Below are positions 16,577-24,856 of a stretch of DNA of 64,000 nucleotides, piece by piece (the stretch's first letter is position 1; every line of letters starts with the position of its first letter). Where the stretch lies: assembly GCA_963715635.1 (NCBI GenBank), contig OY970261.1, forward strand, positions 1,240,001-1,304,000, in the 5' to 3' direction. The notes under the pieces are model-generated. The model was not told the origin of the DNA, ran no database searches, and saw nothing but the letters and a program-made list of their open reading frames with translations. The position numbers and the translations under genes were made by a program. This DNA is from JAPKZH01 sp963715635 (GTDB lineage Bacteria > Acidobacteriota > Aminicenantia > Aminicenantales > UBA4085).

Positions 16577-17915
16577 GCTTTGTCTTAATCAGAAATATTT
16601 TCATCCCGGCCCAGTAGAGGATGACGGCCGAGAGGATCCCGTTAAAAGCAAAAATCGAGAAGGGAAACACATGGATCTTAAAGGGATGGCCTCCAGTTGT
16701 CCAGCCGATCAGGCAGGAAATAAGATAGACACCAAAAGCCACTGGATTCCAGCGCATCGCCGAAGCCTGCGTCCGATCTTTACCTTTATGCCCTTCGAGC
16801 AGGTAATAATCAGAGACGAGGATTCCCCCGATCGGCCCTACGGCGATACTTAACATGCTCAAGAACAGCTCAAGCCTCCCGAGAATTCCCCACGCGGCAA
16901 GACAGGAGGCCAGAATTCCGACCACCAAAGCCAGTTTCCATCGGGTCCACCGGATCATGGAGTTAAATGCCAGCACAGAAGAATAAAGATTACTGTCATT
17001 GGTTGTCCACTGGGCAAAAGCGATCGCCATAAAACCCACGATTCCCAGTCCCGCATACTCGGGGCTGATGATGATGCGAGGGAGCTGCTCGTGATAAAGC
17101 CCGGTTCTCATCGAAAGGATCGATCCCACAAGCTGCATTAATGCGCTGATTCCCATGGACAGACTGGCGGCATACAAAATATGCTTAAAGCGCGGCTTGG
17201 CATACCTGAAGACATCTGCCGAAGTGACCGCGCCTACGATGAAGCCGCCTGCGACAATCGATGCGGCTGCCCCCAGAGTGGAAGGATAGGGCGAGGGAGA
17301 ATGGCTCTGGCTAAGTTGGACGAGAGCTTGGGCGGGCAGAAAATGAAATCCCATTTTTGCTGCCGCATAAAGAAAAATAATCACCATGGGTGGCACGGCC
17401 CCCCAACTGAGTGCCTTGAGCCCTCGAAACCCGAATATGGCCGGGACCATCATCAGCAGCCCGCTTCCAAAGGCGAGGGAGGAGACCGGAAGCGAGGTTT
17501 TCACAAACGCTTTCAATGTCTCTGCAAAAAGACCAGCCTGGACTCCGAACCAACCCATAAAGGCAATGGCCAGGCATAAAGACATCAGCAGGGAGCCTTT
17601 CTCGCCAAACGACATTCGGGCTAGGAGAGGGGTGGACAAGCCCAGCTTTGCCCCCATGAATCCGGTGAGGGTCATCATCCCAATGAGAAGAACCTCGCCG
17701 AGGAGGTAAGCGAGAAGGACATCTTGAACCGAACCCAGCCCCATCCCGACCATCATCCCCCGGAGAAGGGCGGAGAGGACAATCGCAACTCCTATCCAAA
17801 CCATAGCGATGTCGATCCAGGGCCTTCGTTTTTCGAGAGGGACGGGCTTTAGAGAGTAATCATCCAGGGCTTCACTCTTTTCATTTCCAGAGGCGACTAT
17901 TTTTTTCCCTGACAT
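16566..17915 (-). CDS. NCS1 family cytosine/purine/hydantoin permease
   Basis: Inner-membrane symporter of about 449 aa with 12 hydrophobic segments. The N-terminal DDYSLKPVPLEKRRPWIDIAMVWIGVAI matches the CodB/NCS1 group, as do ARMSFGEKGSLLMSL and FAQWTTNDSNLYSSVLAFNS. NCS1 members import cytosine, purines, allantoin or hydantoins (Mhp1). The frame is open to 17990, but the first 25 residues look non-coding and a promoter-like site lies between, so ATG 17915 is preferred; its ribosome binding site is poor. The 3' end overlaps DUF917 by 11 bp. It is the first gene of the four-gene operon and its likely uptake step. Confidence 0.86.
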   Translation of the reverse strand: MSGKKIVASGNEKSEALDDYSLKPVPLEKRRPWIDIAMVWIGVAIVLSALLRGMMVGMGLGSVQDVLLAYLLGEVLLIGMMTLTGFMGAKLGLSTPLLARMSFGEKGSLLMSLCLAIAFMGWFGVQAGLFAETLKAFVKTSLPVSSLAFGSGLLMMVPAIFGFRGLKALSWGAVPPMVIIFLYAAAKMGFHFLPAQALVQLSQSHSPSPYPSTLGAAASIVAGGFIVGAVTSADVFRYAKPRFKHILYAASLSMGISALMQLVGSILSMRTGLYHEQLPRIIISPEYAGLGIVGFMAIAFAQWTTNDSNLYSSVLAFNSMIRWTRWKLALVVGILASCLAAWGILGRLELFLSMLSIAVGPIGGILVSDYYLLEGHKGKDRTQASAMRWNPVAFGVYLISCLIGWTTGGHPFKIHVFPFSIFAFNGILSAVILYWAGMKIFLIKTKHEY

Positions 17916-17928
17916 AAATCTGGAATAA

Positions 17929-17957
17929 ATTCTAGTACAGACAAAATAAATAAGCAA
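17929..17957 (-). promoter_or_regulatory. Promoter for the NCS1 permease - DUF917 - AroM - DUF1177 operon
   Basis: On the minus strand TTGCTT (17957-17952) and TAGAAT (17934-17929) are separated by 17 bp. Transcription would start a few bases before ATG 17915, giving a very short leader and supporting that start codon. Confidence 0.4.
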
Positions 17958-18053
17958 AGTGCAGAAGTGCCCTGACGCATGATCAGCCATAAAAGCCTGA
18001 TGTCAACTTAAGAAAAATCGCTGGAGTCCGGAACCGATTTCTCCATACCGCCA

Positions 18054-18100
18054 TTGACAATAGCGGGCGGATTTGAAATGATTTTACCGTTGATTATATT
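18054..18100 (+). promoter_or_regulatory. Two overlapping promoter candidates before the DUF5009-like gene
   Basis: TTGACA (18054-18059) pairs with AATGAT (18077-18082) at 17 bp. TTGAAA (18073-18078) pairs with TATATT (18095-18100) at 16 bp. Either would give a short leader ahead of the AAGGAGG ribosome binding site of the gene at 18139. Confidence 0.4.
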
Positions 18101-18138
18101 GGGGAACGCGCCAGACAGATCACAAGGAGGGTTTAGCG

Positions 18139-19251
18139 ATGAATAAAACCACCGATTATGCTTTGACGTACCAAGGCCGTTTGATGTCGCTCGATTTTTT
18201 CCGCGGCTTGACTATGTTTCTGCTAATCGGCGAAGGTACGCATCTTTATAGCCATCTCATCGCCCCGGGATTGAGCGGCACGATTGTCGGCGCTATCGGG
18301 ACACAACTTCATCACCATCCCTGGAATGGGCTGCGCTTCTGGGATTTAATCCAGCCCTTTTTCATGTTCATCGTCGGCGTGGCCATGCCCTTCTCTTTCG
18401 GTAAGCGGTGGGAGCGAGGGGATACTTGGGCGAAGACTTTTCGCCACACTCTTAAGCGCTCTTTCCTTCTACTCTTTTTCGGCTGGGCGCTCTACTGTAT
18501 CGGCCCCGGTCACCTGACGTTTGAATTGTGGAATGTCCTGGCCCAGCTCTCTTTCACATTTTTGGTGGCATTCCTGTGGATGCGGCGATCCACTGCGACC
18601 CAGCTCATTTTCACATTCGGCCTATTGATCGTAACCGAATTGGCTTATCGCTTGTTTGCGGCGCCCGGTTTCAACCTACCTTTTGTCCCCGACCATAATT
18701 TTGGGTCATACGTGGATATGCTTCTCATGGGCAAGCTTTCGGAAGGGCACTGGGTCGCCTTCAACTGTGTCCCGACGGCGGCCCATACGATGTGGGGAGT
18801 GCTGGCCGGGCAGGTTCTCATGAGCAAGCGTTCGTCCGGCCGCAAGATCGCGACATTGGCCGTTGCCGGATTGCTAGGAGTCGTCATAGGCTACGCGCTT
18901 AATCCAGTGACACCGATCATCAAGCGCATTTGCACCAGCTCATTTGTCATTGCCAGCGGCGGTTGGTGTTTGCTGGCGCTCGGCTTTTCCTACTGGCTAG
19001 TCGATGTCATGAAGGTGCGGAAATGGACAAGATTTTTCGCCATCGTCGGCATGAATTCTCTGTTCATTTACCTCTTCACGGAGAGCGGAGGCGCCGGATG
19101 GCTGAACCGAATTGCCAAGCCATTCACGATGGGATTCTTTGGTTGGACAGGCGAACTCAGCGCGCAGATCGTCACCAGCTTGGCTGTTTGGGGGCTCTTG
19201 TGGTCGATGTGTTACTGGCTCTACAAGAAGAAGATTTTTATTAGGATTTGA
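18139..19251 (+). CDS. DUF5009/heparan-glucosaminide N-acetyltransferase-like membrane acyltransferase
   Basis: Integral membrane protein of 370 aa with about ten spans. It opens with YQGRLMSLDFFRGLTMFLLI, the typical R..SLD..RG start of the NagX/HGSNAT and DUF5009 groups. HHHPWNGLRFWDLIQPFFMFIVGVAMPFS carries the conserved catalytic-type His and the W..F.DL..P.F.F..G motif. Relatives acetylate terminal glucosamine across the membrane. This one could modify a cell-wall or glycan sugar, but the acceptor is unknown. The ribosome binding site (AAGGAGGG) is strong. A nitroreductase follows 55 bp downstream. Confidence 0.83.
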   Translation: MNKTTDYALTYQGRLMSLDFFRGLTMFLLIGEGTHLYSHLIAPGLSGTIVGAIGTQLHHHPWNGLRFWDLIQPFFMFIVGVAMPFSFGKRWERGDTWAKTFRHTLKRSFLLLFFGWALYCIGPGHLTFELWNVLAQLSFTFLVAFLWMRRSTATQLIFTFGLLIVTELAYRLFAAPGFNLPFVPDHNFGSYVDMLLMGKLSEGHWVAFNCVPTAAHTMWGVLAGQVLMSKRSSGRKIATLAVAGLLGVVIGYALNPVTPIIKRICTSSFVIASGGWCLLALGFSYWLVDVMKVRKWTRFFAIVGMNSLFIYLFTESGGAGWLNRIAKPFTMGFFGWTGELSAQIVTSLAVWGLLWSMCYWLYKKKIFIRI

Positions 19252-19306
19252 CAAGCGGTGGCGAAAAAGATTTTCGCCTTACGAATATAGTCTGAAAGGA
19301 GCCAAC

Positions 19307-19813
19307 ATGGAATTTTCCGAGGTTATCAAGAAAAGATACAGCGTCCGTGCTTACCAGCCAAAGCCCGTCGAGGAAGACAAGCTCCAAAAAGTGCTGGAAG
19401 CGGCGCAATTGGCCCCGACGGCGGCCAACAGACAACCTTTTCGTCTCATCGTCATTCACACCCATGGTCGAGAGTCAGAGCTAAAGCGGATCTACGGTCG
19501 TGATTGGTTTTGTCAGGCGCCTATCGTGATCTGTGCCTGTGCCGTAACATCCGAGGCCTGGACGCGTATGGACGGAAAAAATTACGGATACGTGGATGCG
19601 ACGATTGCCTTGGATCACCTGATTCTTGCTGCGGCAGATTTGGGACTGGGAACGTGCTGGGTCGCCGCATTTAATCCCGCGGCGGCAAAAGAAATCTTGA
19701 GATTGCCGGCGGATATGGAGCCGGTGGCGTTTACGCCCCTCGGCTATCCGGCCGATGAGCCCGGGTCAAAAAAACGAAAGGCTTTATCCCATCTGGTTCG
19801 TGTGGAAAAATAA
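19307..19813 (+). CDS. Nitroreductase family protein
   Basis: FMN-dependent oxidoreductase of 168 aa, a short single-domain member. Hallmarks are EVIKKRYSVRAYQPKPVEEDKL at the N-terminus (the R-S-V-R FMN-phosphate motif), LAPTAANRQPFRLIVI, and DHLILAAADLGLGTCWVAAF. The start ATG at 19307 follows GAAAGGAG. A longer in-frame reading to 19112 overlaps the upstream membrane protein and is rejected. The physiological substrate of such proteins is seldom known. The 3' end lies 16 bp from the convergent tRNA-Leu. Confidence 0.9.
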   Translation: MEFSEVIKKRYSVRAYQPKPVEEDKLQKVLEAAQLAPTAANRQPFRLIVIHTHGRESELKRIYGRDWFCQAPIVICACAVTSEAWTRMDGKNYGYVDATIALDHLILAAADLGLGTCWVAAFNPAAAKEILRLPADMEPVAFTPLGYPADEPGSKKRKALSHLVRVEK

Positions 19814-19828
19814 TTGAAAAAGGGGATA

Positions 19829-19916
19829 TGCCGAAGAGGGGACTCGAACCCCTACGAGCGGGTAAATGCTCACTAGCCCCTCAAGCTAGCGTGTCTGCCA
19901 ATTCCACCACTTCGGC
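19829..19916 (-). tRNA. tRNA-Leu (anticodon GAG)
   Basis: An 88-nt type II tRNA on the minus strand. The acceptor stem GCCGAAG pairs with CTTCGGC and the discriminator is A. The anticodon stem CTAGC/GCTAG encloses the loop TTGAGGG, giving GAG. A long variable arm (GTGAGCATTTACCCGCTC) is followed by the T arm with GGTTCGAGTCC. CCA is not encoded. It lies 19 bp after the secG stop, so it is probably processed from the gap-pgk-tpiA-secG transcript. Confidence 0.96.
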
Positions 19917-19935
19917 ATCAATCGCTTGGGAGGGT

Positions 19936-20370
19936 TTATTTCTTCTTAGTTTCTTGAGCCGTCGTCTTTGGTTTAGCGGTCTCTGGCTGCTTGGCCACCG
20001 GCTGCTTTTTGTCTTTTTCCGCCGCGGCCGGGGCCGTCTGAGTGGACTGACTGGCCGGAGGCGGAGTTTCCTGCTTGGTCGCAGGAGTCGTTTGGGTTTT
20101 CACCGGAACAGCTTTTTCTCCGCTGACCGCCGACTTGACCTCGCGGCCGGACAATATCCATAGCCCGAGCGATGTGACCATGAATAAAACAGCGCCGATC
20201 GTCGTGACTTTTGACAAGATGGTCGCTGTGCCGCGGGGACCAAATGCCGTTTGGCTTCCGACGCCTCCAAACGCACCGGCCAGGTCAGCCGCTTTTCCGG
20301 ACTGCAGGAGCACGGCGATAATGAGGACCAAGCAAATGACCACATGGATGATTGTGATTAACGCACTCAC
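19936..20370 (-). CDS. secG: Preprotein translocase subunit SecG
   Basis: Inner-membrane component of the SecYEG channel, 144 aa. Two spans are visible: LITIIHVVICLVLIIAVLLQ (about 3-22) and SKVTTIGAVLFMVTSLGLWIL (about 53-73). Between them lies the family motif LLQSGKAADLAGAFGGVGSQTAFGPRGTATIL. The C-terminal tail (about 80-144) is long, Pro/Thr/Lys-rich and low complexity, unlike the short tail of E. coli SecG. The start overlaps the tpiA stop by 4 bp. It is the last protein gene of the glycolytic operon and is followed by tRNA-Leu(GAG). Confidence 0.95.
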   Translation of the reverse strand: MSALITIIHVVICLVLIIAVLLQSGKAADLAGAFGGVGSQTAFGPRGTATILSKVTTIGAVLFMVTSLGLWILSGREVKSAVSGEKAVPVKTQTTPATKQETPPPASQSTQTAPAAAEKDKKQPVAKQPETAKPKTTAQETKKK

Positions 20371-21152
20371 TGTTCTTCCTTATATGCTCGAATCGCTTCT
20401 TTGGCAATCTGAATGAAGGAATCCGCTTCGAGCGAAGCTCCTCCGACGAGAAACCCGTCGATATTCTTTTCCAGGAACAGGGAATAAGAATTGGCAGGCT
20501 TTACCGACCCGCCATAGAGAATTATAGCACAAGATGCCGTCTCTTTTCCATTTTTTTCTGCCAGTTTCTCCCGGATGAAGGCGTGGACCTCTTCGGCCTG
20601 GGCCGGAGTGGCTGTTTTTCCCGTCCCGATGGCCCAGATCGGCTCATAGGCGATGATGATCTGGCGGAATTGTTCATCGGTCAGCCCGGCCAGCCCGGCA
20701 TGGATTTGGCTTTCGACCCGAAACATGGTCTTTCCGGCTTCCCATTCTTCAAGTGTTTCGCCCATGCAAACAATAGGATTCAGCTTGGACTTAAGCGCGC
20801 TCATGATTTTTCTATTGACGGCCTCGTCGGTTTCCCCGAAATACTGGCGCCTTTCGGAGTGACCGATAACAACGTACTGGCAGCCCACGTTCTTGAGCAT
20901 CGGGGCCGAAATTTCTCCGGTATAAGCGCCTTTTTCCTCCCAGAAAAGAGTCTGGGCGCCAAGTTGGACAGGGCTCTCGCTGACCAGCTTCTGGACGGAT
21001 CTCAAAGCTGTAAAGGGAGGAATGATGACGATTTCCGCATCGACGAGGTCCAGGCTGGCCTTGACGATGGCAGCCGCAAGCACCTTGGCTTCCTGGATCG
21101 TCATATTCATCTTCCAGTTGCCGGCGACAAAGGGAGGCTTTTTATGGTGCAT
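20367..21152 (-). CDS. tpiA: Triosephosphate isomerase
   Basis: Interconverts dihydroxyacetone phosphate and glyceraldehyde 3-phosphate in glycolysis; 261 aa. Seen directly: FVAGNWKMN (Asn/Lys of the active site), QYVVIGHSERR (catalytic His), IIAYEPIWAIGTGKTATPAQ (catalytic Glu and loop 6), and ILYGGSVKPANS with the phosphate-binding loop. The start is taken as ATG 21152, one base after the pgk stop; a longer in-frame reading to 21194 would overlap pgk. Coupled translation from pgk is likely, as no strong ribosome binding site is present. Confidence 0.97.
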   Translation of the reverse strand: MHHKKPPFVAGNWKMNMTIQEAKVLAAAIVKASLDLVDAEIVIIPPFTALRSVQKLVSESPVQLGAQTLFWEEKGAYTGEISAPMLKNVGCQYVVIGHSERRQYFGETDEAVNRKIMSALKSKLNPIVCMGETLEEWEAGKTMFRVESQIHAGLAGLTDEQFRQIIIAYEPIWAIGTGKTATPAQAEEVHAFIREKLAEKNGKETASCAIILYGGSVKPANSYSLFLEKNIDGFLVGGASLEADSFIQIAKEAIRAYKEEQ

Positions 21153-21153
21153 T

Positions 21154-22335
21154 TTATTTTTTCTCGAGCGCTTCGATACCGGGCAGGGTTTCATTGGCCA
21201 GGTATTCCAAACTGGCCCCGCCTCCGGTGGAGATATGCGTGATTTTCCGGCTGACTCCGGCCTTTTCGACGGCCGCGATGGAGTCCCCGCCGCCGACGAT
21301 GGAAAGAGCGCCGGAATTGGCCACGGCCTCGGCGATTTTCACCGTTCCCTGGGCAAATGCGGGGGTTTCGAAAACACCCAGCGGGCCGTTCCAAACGATT
21401 GTTTTGGCTTTGGAAATAATCTCGGTGTACTTGGCGATTGTCTTGGGCCCGATATCGACTCCCATCAAATCCTGGGGAAAGGGGAAGCTGTCAACAATCT
21501 TAACGATCTGCCCCGATTCGATGGAAGCAGCCAGGATATGATCGAGGGGAAGAAGGAACCGGATTTTCTTCTCTTTGGCCTGATTGAGAATTTTTTTGGC
21601 GACCTCTATCTTGTCCGGCTCGACGAGCGATTTGCCTGTGTCAAATCCTTGCGCCTTAAAGAATGTATAGGCCATGGCGCCGCCGATGAGGATCGTGTCT
21701 GCTTTATTCAAAAGATTCTCGATAACCGGAATCTTGTCTTCGGCTTTAGCGCCTCCCAGGATGGCGACATAGGGCTTGGCGGGGGAGAAGAGAGCCTTCC
21801 GCAGATAATCGACTTCCTTTTTCATGAGATAGCCCGCCGCCGATTTCTTGACATAATCCGTAATTCCGACGACGGAGGCATGCGCCCTGTGACTCGAGCC
21901 GAAGGCGTCATTGACGAAATAGTCGATCCCCTGGGCCAGCTTTTTTGAAAATTCAGGGTCGTTGGCCGTTTCTCCGCTATAGAAGCGCAGGTTTTCGAGC
22001 AGAAGTAGCTGCCCTTCTTTGAGGCTCGCTTTCAGCTTATCGACTTCGTCGCCGACCACATCGGGGGCCAAAATGACGTCCCGTCCGATGAGCTCTCTCA
22101 GCCTCTTGGCCACCGGCTTCAGACTCATCTTGGGGTCGAATTTTCCTTTGGGACGGCCCAAATGTGAGGCCAGGACAAGCTTGGCGCCTTTGCCGACGAG
22201 ATAATTGATCGTGGGAAGCGAGGCGCGAATCCGGGTGTCGTCGCGGATTTCGCCCTGGTCGGTGAGCGGGACATTGAAGTTGACGCGAACAAAAACGGTT
22301 TTTCCCTTGACGTCCAAATCTTCGACAAATCGCAT
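21154..22335 (-). CDS. pgk: Phosphoglycerate kinase
   Basis: ATP-producing glycolytic kinase of 393 aa, normal family length. The N-terminal signature is KTVFVRVNFNVPLTDQGEIRDDTRIRASLPTI. Other hallmarks are VLASHLGRPKGK, the GGAKAEDKIPVIENL hinge region, and WNGPLGVFETPAFAQGT followed by STGGGASLEYLAN near the C-terminus. ATG 22335 is preferred over a longer reading into gap; it lies 5 bp after the gap stop. It is the second gene of gap-pgk-tpiA-secG. Confidence 0.97.
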   Translation of the reverse strand: MRFVEDLDVKGKTVFVRVNFNVPLTDQGEIRDDTRIRASLPTINYLVGKGAKLVLASHLGRPKGKFDPKMSLKPVAKRLRELIGRDVILAPDVVGDEVDKLKASLKEGQLLLLENLRFYSGETANDPEFSKKLAQGIDYFVNDAFGSSHRAHASVVGITDYVKKSAAGYLMKKEVDYLRKALFSPAKPYVAILGGAKAEDKIPVIENLLNKADTILIGGAMAYTFFKAQGFDTGKSLVEPDKIEVAKKILNQAKEKKIRFLLPLDHILAASIESGQIVKIVDSFPFPQDLMGVDIGPKTIAKYTEIISKAKTIVWNGPLGVFETPAFAQGTVKIAEAVANSGALSIVGGGDSIAAVEKAGVSRKITHISTGGGASLEYLANETLPGIEALEKK

Positions 22336-22340
22336 GACGG

Positions 22341-23342
22341 TCACCGAGAGATGTATTGGATGAGGTCGCGCAGGCGGCAGGAATAGCCCCACTCATTGTC
22401 ATACCAGGCCAGGACTTTGAGCAGGTTTTTCTCGATGACCTTGGTGGACAGCCCATCCACGATCGCCGAGTGGGGATTTTCCATGAAATCCACCGAGACC
22501 AGCGGCTCTTCTGTGTACTGCATAATGCCCTTCAATTTGCCATCCGCGGCCTTTTTGAAGGCATCGTTCACGTCTTTTTCTGTCACTTCTTTTTTCATGA
22601 CCGAGACTAGGTCAACGACCGAGACATTGGGTGTCGGAACGCGGATGGCAATTCCGTCGATTTTCCCCTTGAGCTCGGGCATGACCAGGCCGACGGCTTT
22701 CGCAGCGCCGGTCGTGGTGGGAATCTGGGAGACTCCGGCTGCCCTGGCCCGCCGCAAGTCCTTGTGAGGAGCATCCAGGATTTTCTGGTCATTGGTGTAA
22801 GCATGGATCGTCGTCATGAATGCTTTTTCAATACCGAACTCCTGATGGAGCACCTTGGCCACAGGAGCGAGACAGTTCGTTGTGCAGGATGCGTTGGAGA
22901 TGACGCGATGTTTGGACGGGGCATAGGTGTTTTCATTGACCCCGAGGACGATCGTGATGTCCGGGTCCGTGGCAGGCGCGGAAACGATGACTTTTTGCGC
23001 GCCGCCCTGATCGATGTGCTTGATGACATCGGGTCGTTTGGTAAATATGCCTGTCGATTCTACGACGATCGTCACGCCGAGGTCTTTCCAGGGGAGCTTC
23101 CCCACTTCTTTTTCGGCCAAGACCTTAATTTTTTTATTATTGACGATGATGGCGTCGTCTGTGGCCTTGACATCTCCGCTAAAAATGCCGAGCACAGAAT
23201 CGTATTTGAGGAGATGGGCGAGGGTTTTAGCGTCCGTGATATCGTTGACCGCAACAAATTCGATATCCGGGCTGTTGATGGATGCCCTGAGCAGGTTCCT
23301 GCCGATTCGGCCGAATCCGTTGATTCCAACTTTAATAGACAT
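22341..23342 (-). CDS. gap: Type I glyceraldehyde-3-phosphate dehydrogenase
   Basis: NAD-dependent glycolytic enzyme of 333 aa. Seen: the Rossmann start KVGINGFGRIGRNLLRA; the active site ASCTTNCLAP with catalytic Cys153; the following TTIHAYTNDQKILD with its conserved His; and the C-terminal WYDNEWGYSCRL. A strong AGGAGG ribosome binding site precedes the ATG. It is the first gene of the operon. An IS element ends about 94 bp upstream of the start, beyond the putative promoter. Confidence 0.98.
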   Translation of the reverse strand: MSIKVGINGFGRIGRNLLRASINSPDIEFVAVNDITDAKTLAHLLKYDSVLGIFSGDVKATDDAIIVNNKKIKVLAEKEVGKLPWKDLGVTIVVESTGIFTKRPDVIKHIDQGGAQKVIVSAPATDPDITIVLGVNENTYAPSKHRVISNASCTTNCLAPVAKVLHQEFGIEKAFMTTIHAYTNDQKILDAPHKDLRRARAAGVSQIPTTTGAAKAVGLVMPELKGKIDGIAIRVPTPNVSVVDLVSVMKKEVTEKDVNDAFKKAADGKLKGIMQYTEEPLVSVDFMENPHSAIVDGLSTKVIEKNLLKVLAWYDNEWGYSCRLRDLIQYISR

Positions 23343-23393
23343 GACTAAAACCTCCTGTCCTATTCGTGTGAAATATAGAGAAAAGAATAAGAT

Positions 23394-23422
23394 ACATTAG
23401 CATAAATGGCTATTGAAATCAA
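23394..23422 (-). promoter_or_regulatory. Promoter of the gap-pgk-tpiA-secG operon
   Basis: On the minus strand TTGATT (23422-23417) and TAATGT (23399-23394) are 17 bp apart, and TGC before the -10 makes it an extended -10. The left IS end lies only about 14 bp beyond the -35 box, so the core promoter survived insertion while upstream elements would be replaced. Confidence 0.5.
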
Positions 23423-23435
23423 TGCCGCGTATCGA

Positions 23436-23491
23436 GTCATCTAAAATCTAACCATGGGGCTATATATCTTGTCATATAAGAATCTAACCGA
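23436..23491 (+). repeat. Left IS end: outer and inner transposase-binding-type repeats
   Basis: The outer copy GTCATCTAAAATCTAACC (23436-23453) and an inner copy (23471-23491, CATATAAG-AATCTAACC core) are direct repeats separated by about 17 bp containing TATATATCTT. The inner copy matches the right outer copy perfectly over 21 bp in inverse orientation. Confidence 0.7.
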
Positions 23492-23521
23492 AAAAGGAGG
23501 GATATTTTGGCTGTCGTGATA

Positions 23522-23550
23522 ACCTGACTTCCTTGGTAAGGAGGTTAGGT
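23522..23550 (+). promoter_or_regulatory. Hairpin burying the transposase ribosome binding site
   Basis: The RNA can fold ACCTGACTTCCTT (23522-23534) against AAGGAGGTTAGGT (23538-23550) around a 3-nt GGT loop: 13 pairs, including two G-U. The right arm holds the AAGGAGG ribosome binding site for the ATG at 23552. Translation of the transposase should be low from any transcript that includes the whole hairpin. Confidence 0.65.
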
Positions 23551-23551
23551 C

Positions 23552-24856
23552 ATGACTCGGGAGTTTCGCATGGGTTATATTCAATCGGTTCAGGAACGGT
23601 ACCTGAGAGCGACAAAGCAGGAAAAAAGCCGGATCCTCGATGAGCTCTGTAGGATGTGCCGTCTGAATCGAAAATATGCGATCTGGAAGATCCATCAGGG
23701 TGGGTTCGAACGGGGCATGATCAAGCGAAAACGCCACAAGGAAAAGCTTTATACGGGGAGAGTCTTGGATGTGGTGCAGGCCGTTTGGAAGGCGTCCGGC
23801 TATCCCTGGTCGGTCCGGCTGCAGGAGATTTTTCGCCTCTGGCTGCCCTGGATCCGGAGCCGCTACCGTCTCCCGCTTGAGGAGCAAGAAAAGCTTCTGA
23901 GGATCAGCGCCAGCACCATCGATCGCTCGTTGAAGGACAAAAAGACTGCCATGAAACGGCGGCTCTATGGCCGGACCAAACCCGGAACACTGCTGCGGCA
24001 CAAGATTCCCGTGAGGACCGAGTTTTCCGACGTCCATGAGGCCGGCTGGATCGAGATGGACCTGGTCTCTCACAGCGGCCGCAGCGGCGAGGGCGAGTTC
24101 CTCCAGACCCTCAACCTGACCGACATCGTCTCCACCTGGACCGAGAGCCGGGCGGCCATGGGAAAAGGGGAACAAGGCATCGTGGACCGACTGGAAGAGA
24201 TGCGCCAGGGGTTCCCCTTTCCCCTCCGAGGACTGGACGTTGACAACGGCAGCGAGTTCATCAACTACCATGTCGAAAAATACTGTGCGGAGCGCCAGAT
24301 CCACTTCTCCCGCAGCCGACCCTATAAAAAAGACGACAACGCCCATATCGAGCAGAAAAACTGGACCCATGTCCGCAAACTCATCGGTTGGGACCGCTAC
24401 GATTCCCCAGAAGCTGTCCACGCCATGAACGACCTTTACGCCAACGAGCTGCGGCTCTATATGAATCTCTTCCAACCTTCGGTCAAGCTCGTCCAGGTCA
24501 CCCGAAAGGGTTCCCGCTTGCGTCGTGTCTATGATCGGCCTCAAACGCCTCTCGATCGCCTCCTCACTCTCTCCGCCACAGATCCTCATCTCCAGCCAAA
24601 GACAATCGAGGCTCTCCAGCACCTCCGGCGCCAACTCGATCCGTTTGCCCTATCCAAGATCATCAACCTCAAGCTCTCCAACATCTGGAGCCTGGCCCAT
24701 TATCGGCCCCAACTTCCCCCAAAAGAAACCCAGCCGCTGAAAGGAATCTCGTCCGTGGAAAAACAAATTCTCCGAGCTATCGCCAATCTGCAGGGCATTA
24801 AAGTCTATGTCCGTCCGCAAAAAGGAGCCCCCCTCCTGGAGGTCAAGCATGGTTAG
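23552..24856 (+). CDS. IS transposase, integrase catalytic core (DDE)
   Basis: Transposase of 434 aa. The N-terminal third is basic and helical with a helix-turn-helix-like segment (KQEKSRILDELCRMCRLNRKYAIWKI). The rve-type catalytic core covers about residues 165-310, with the acidic triad readable as WIEMDLV (first Asp), GLDVDNGSEF (second Asp) and DDNAHIEQKNW (Glu). The C-terminal part is rich in Arg, Leu and Pro. The gene fills the IS and ends about 50 bp before the right end. The coding frame is intact, so the element may be active. The ribosome binding site AAGGAGG is ideal but lies in a hairpin. Confidence 0.9.
   Translation: MTREFRMGYIQSVQERYLRATKQEKSRILDELCRMCRLNRKYAIWKIHQGGFERGMIKRKRHKEKLYTGRVLDVVQAVWKASGYPWSVRLQEIFRLWLPWIRSRYRLPLEEQEKLLRISASTIDRSLKDKKTAMKRRLYGRTKPGTLLRHKIPVRTEFSDVHEAGWIEMDLVSHSGRSGEGEFLQTLNLTDIVSTWTESRAAMGKGEQGIVDRLEEMRQGFPFPLRGLDVDNGSEFINYHVEKYCAERQIHFSRSRPYKKDDNAHIEQKNWTHVRKLIGWDRYDSPEAVHAMNDLYANELRLYMNLFQPSVKLVQVTRKGSRLRRVYDRPQTPLDRLLTLSATDPHLQPKTIEALQHLRRQLDPFALSKIINLKLSNIWSLAHYRPQLPPKETQPLKGISSVEKQILRAIANLQGIKVYVRPQKGAPLLEVKHG

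Noticed and set aside
23441..24634. 397-aa minus-strand ORF inside the IS
   Set aside because: It is antisense to the transposase, whose DDE motifs are clear; no ribosome binding site or motif supports it.
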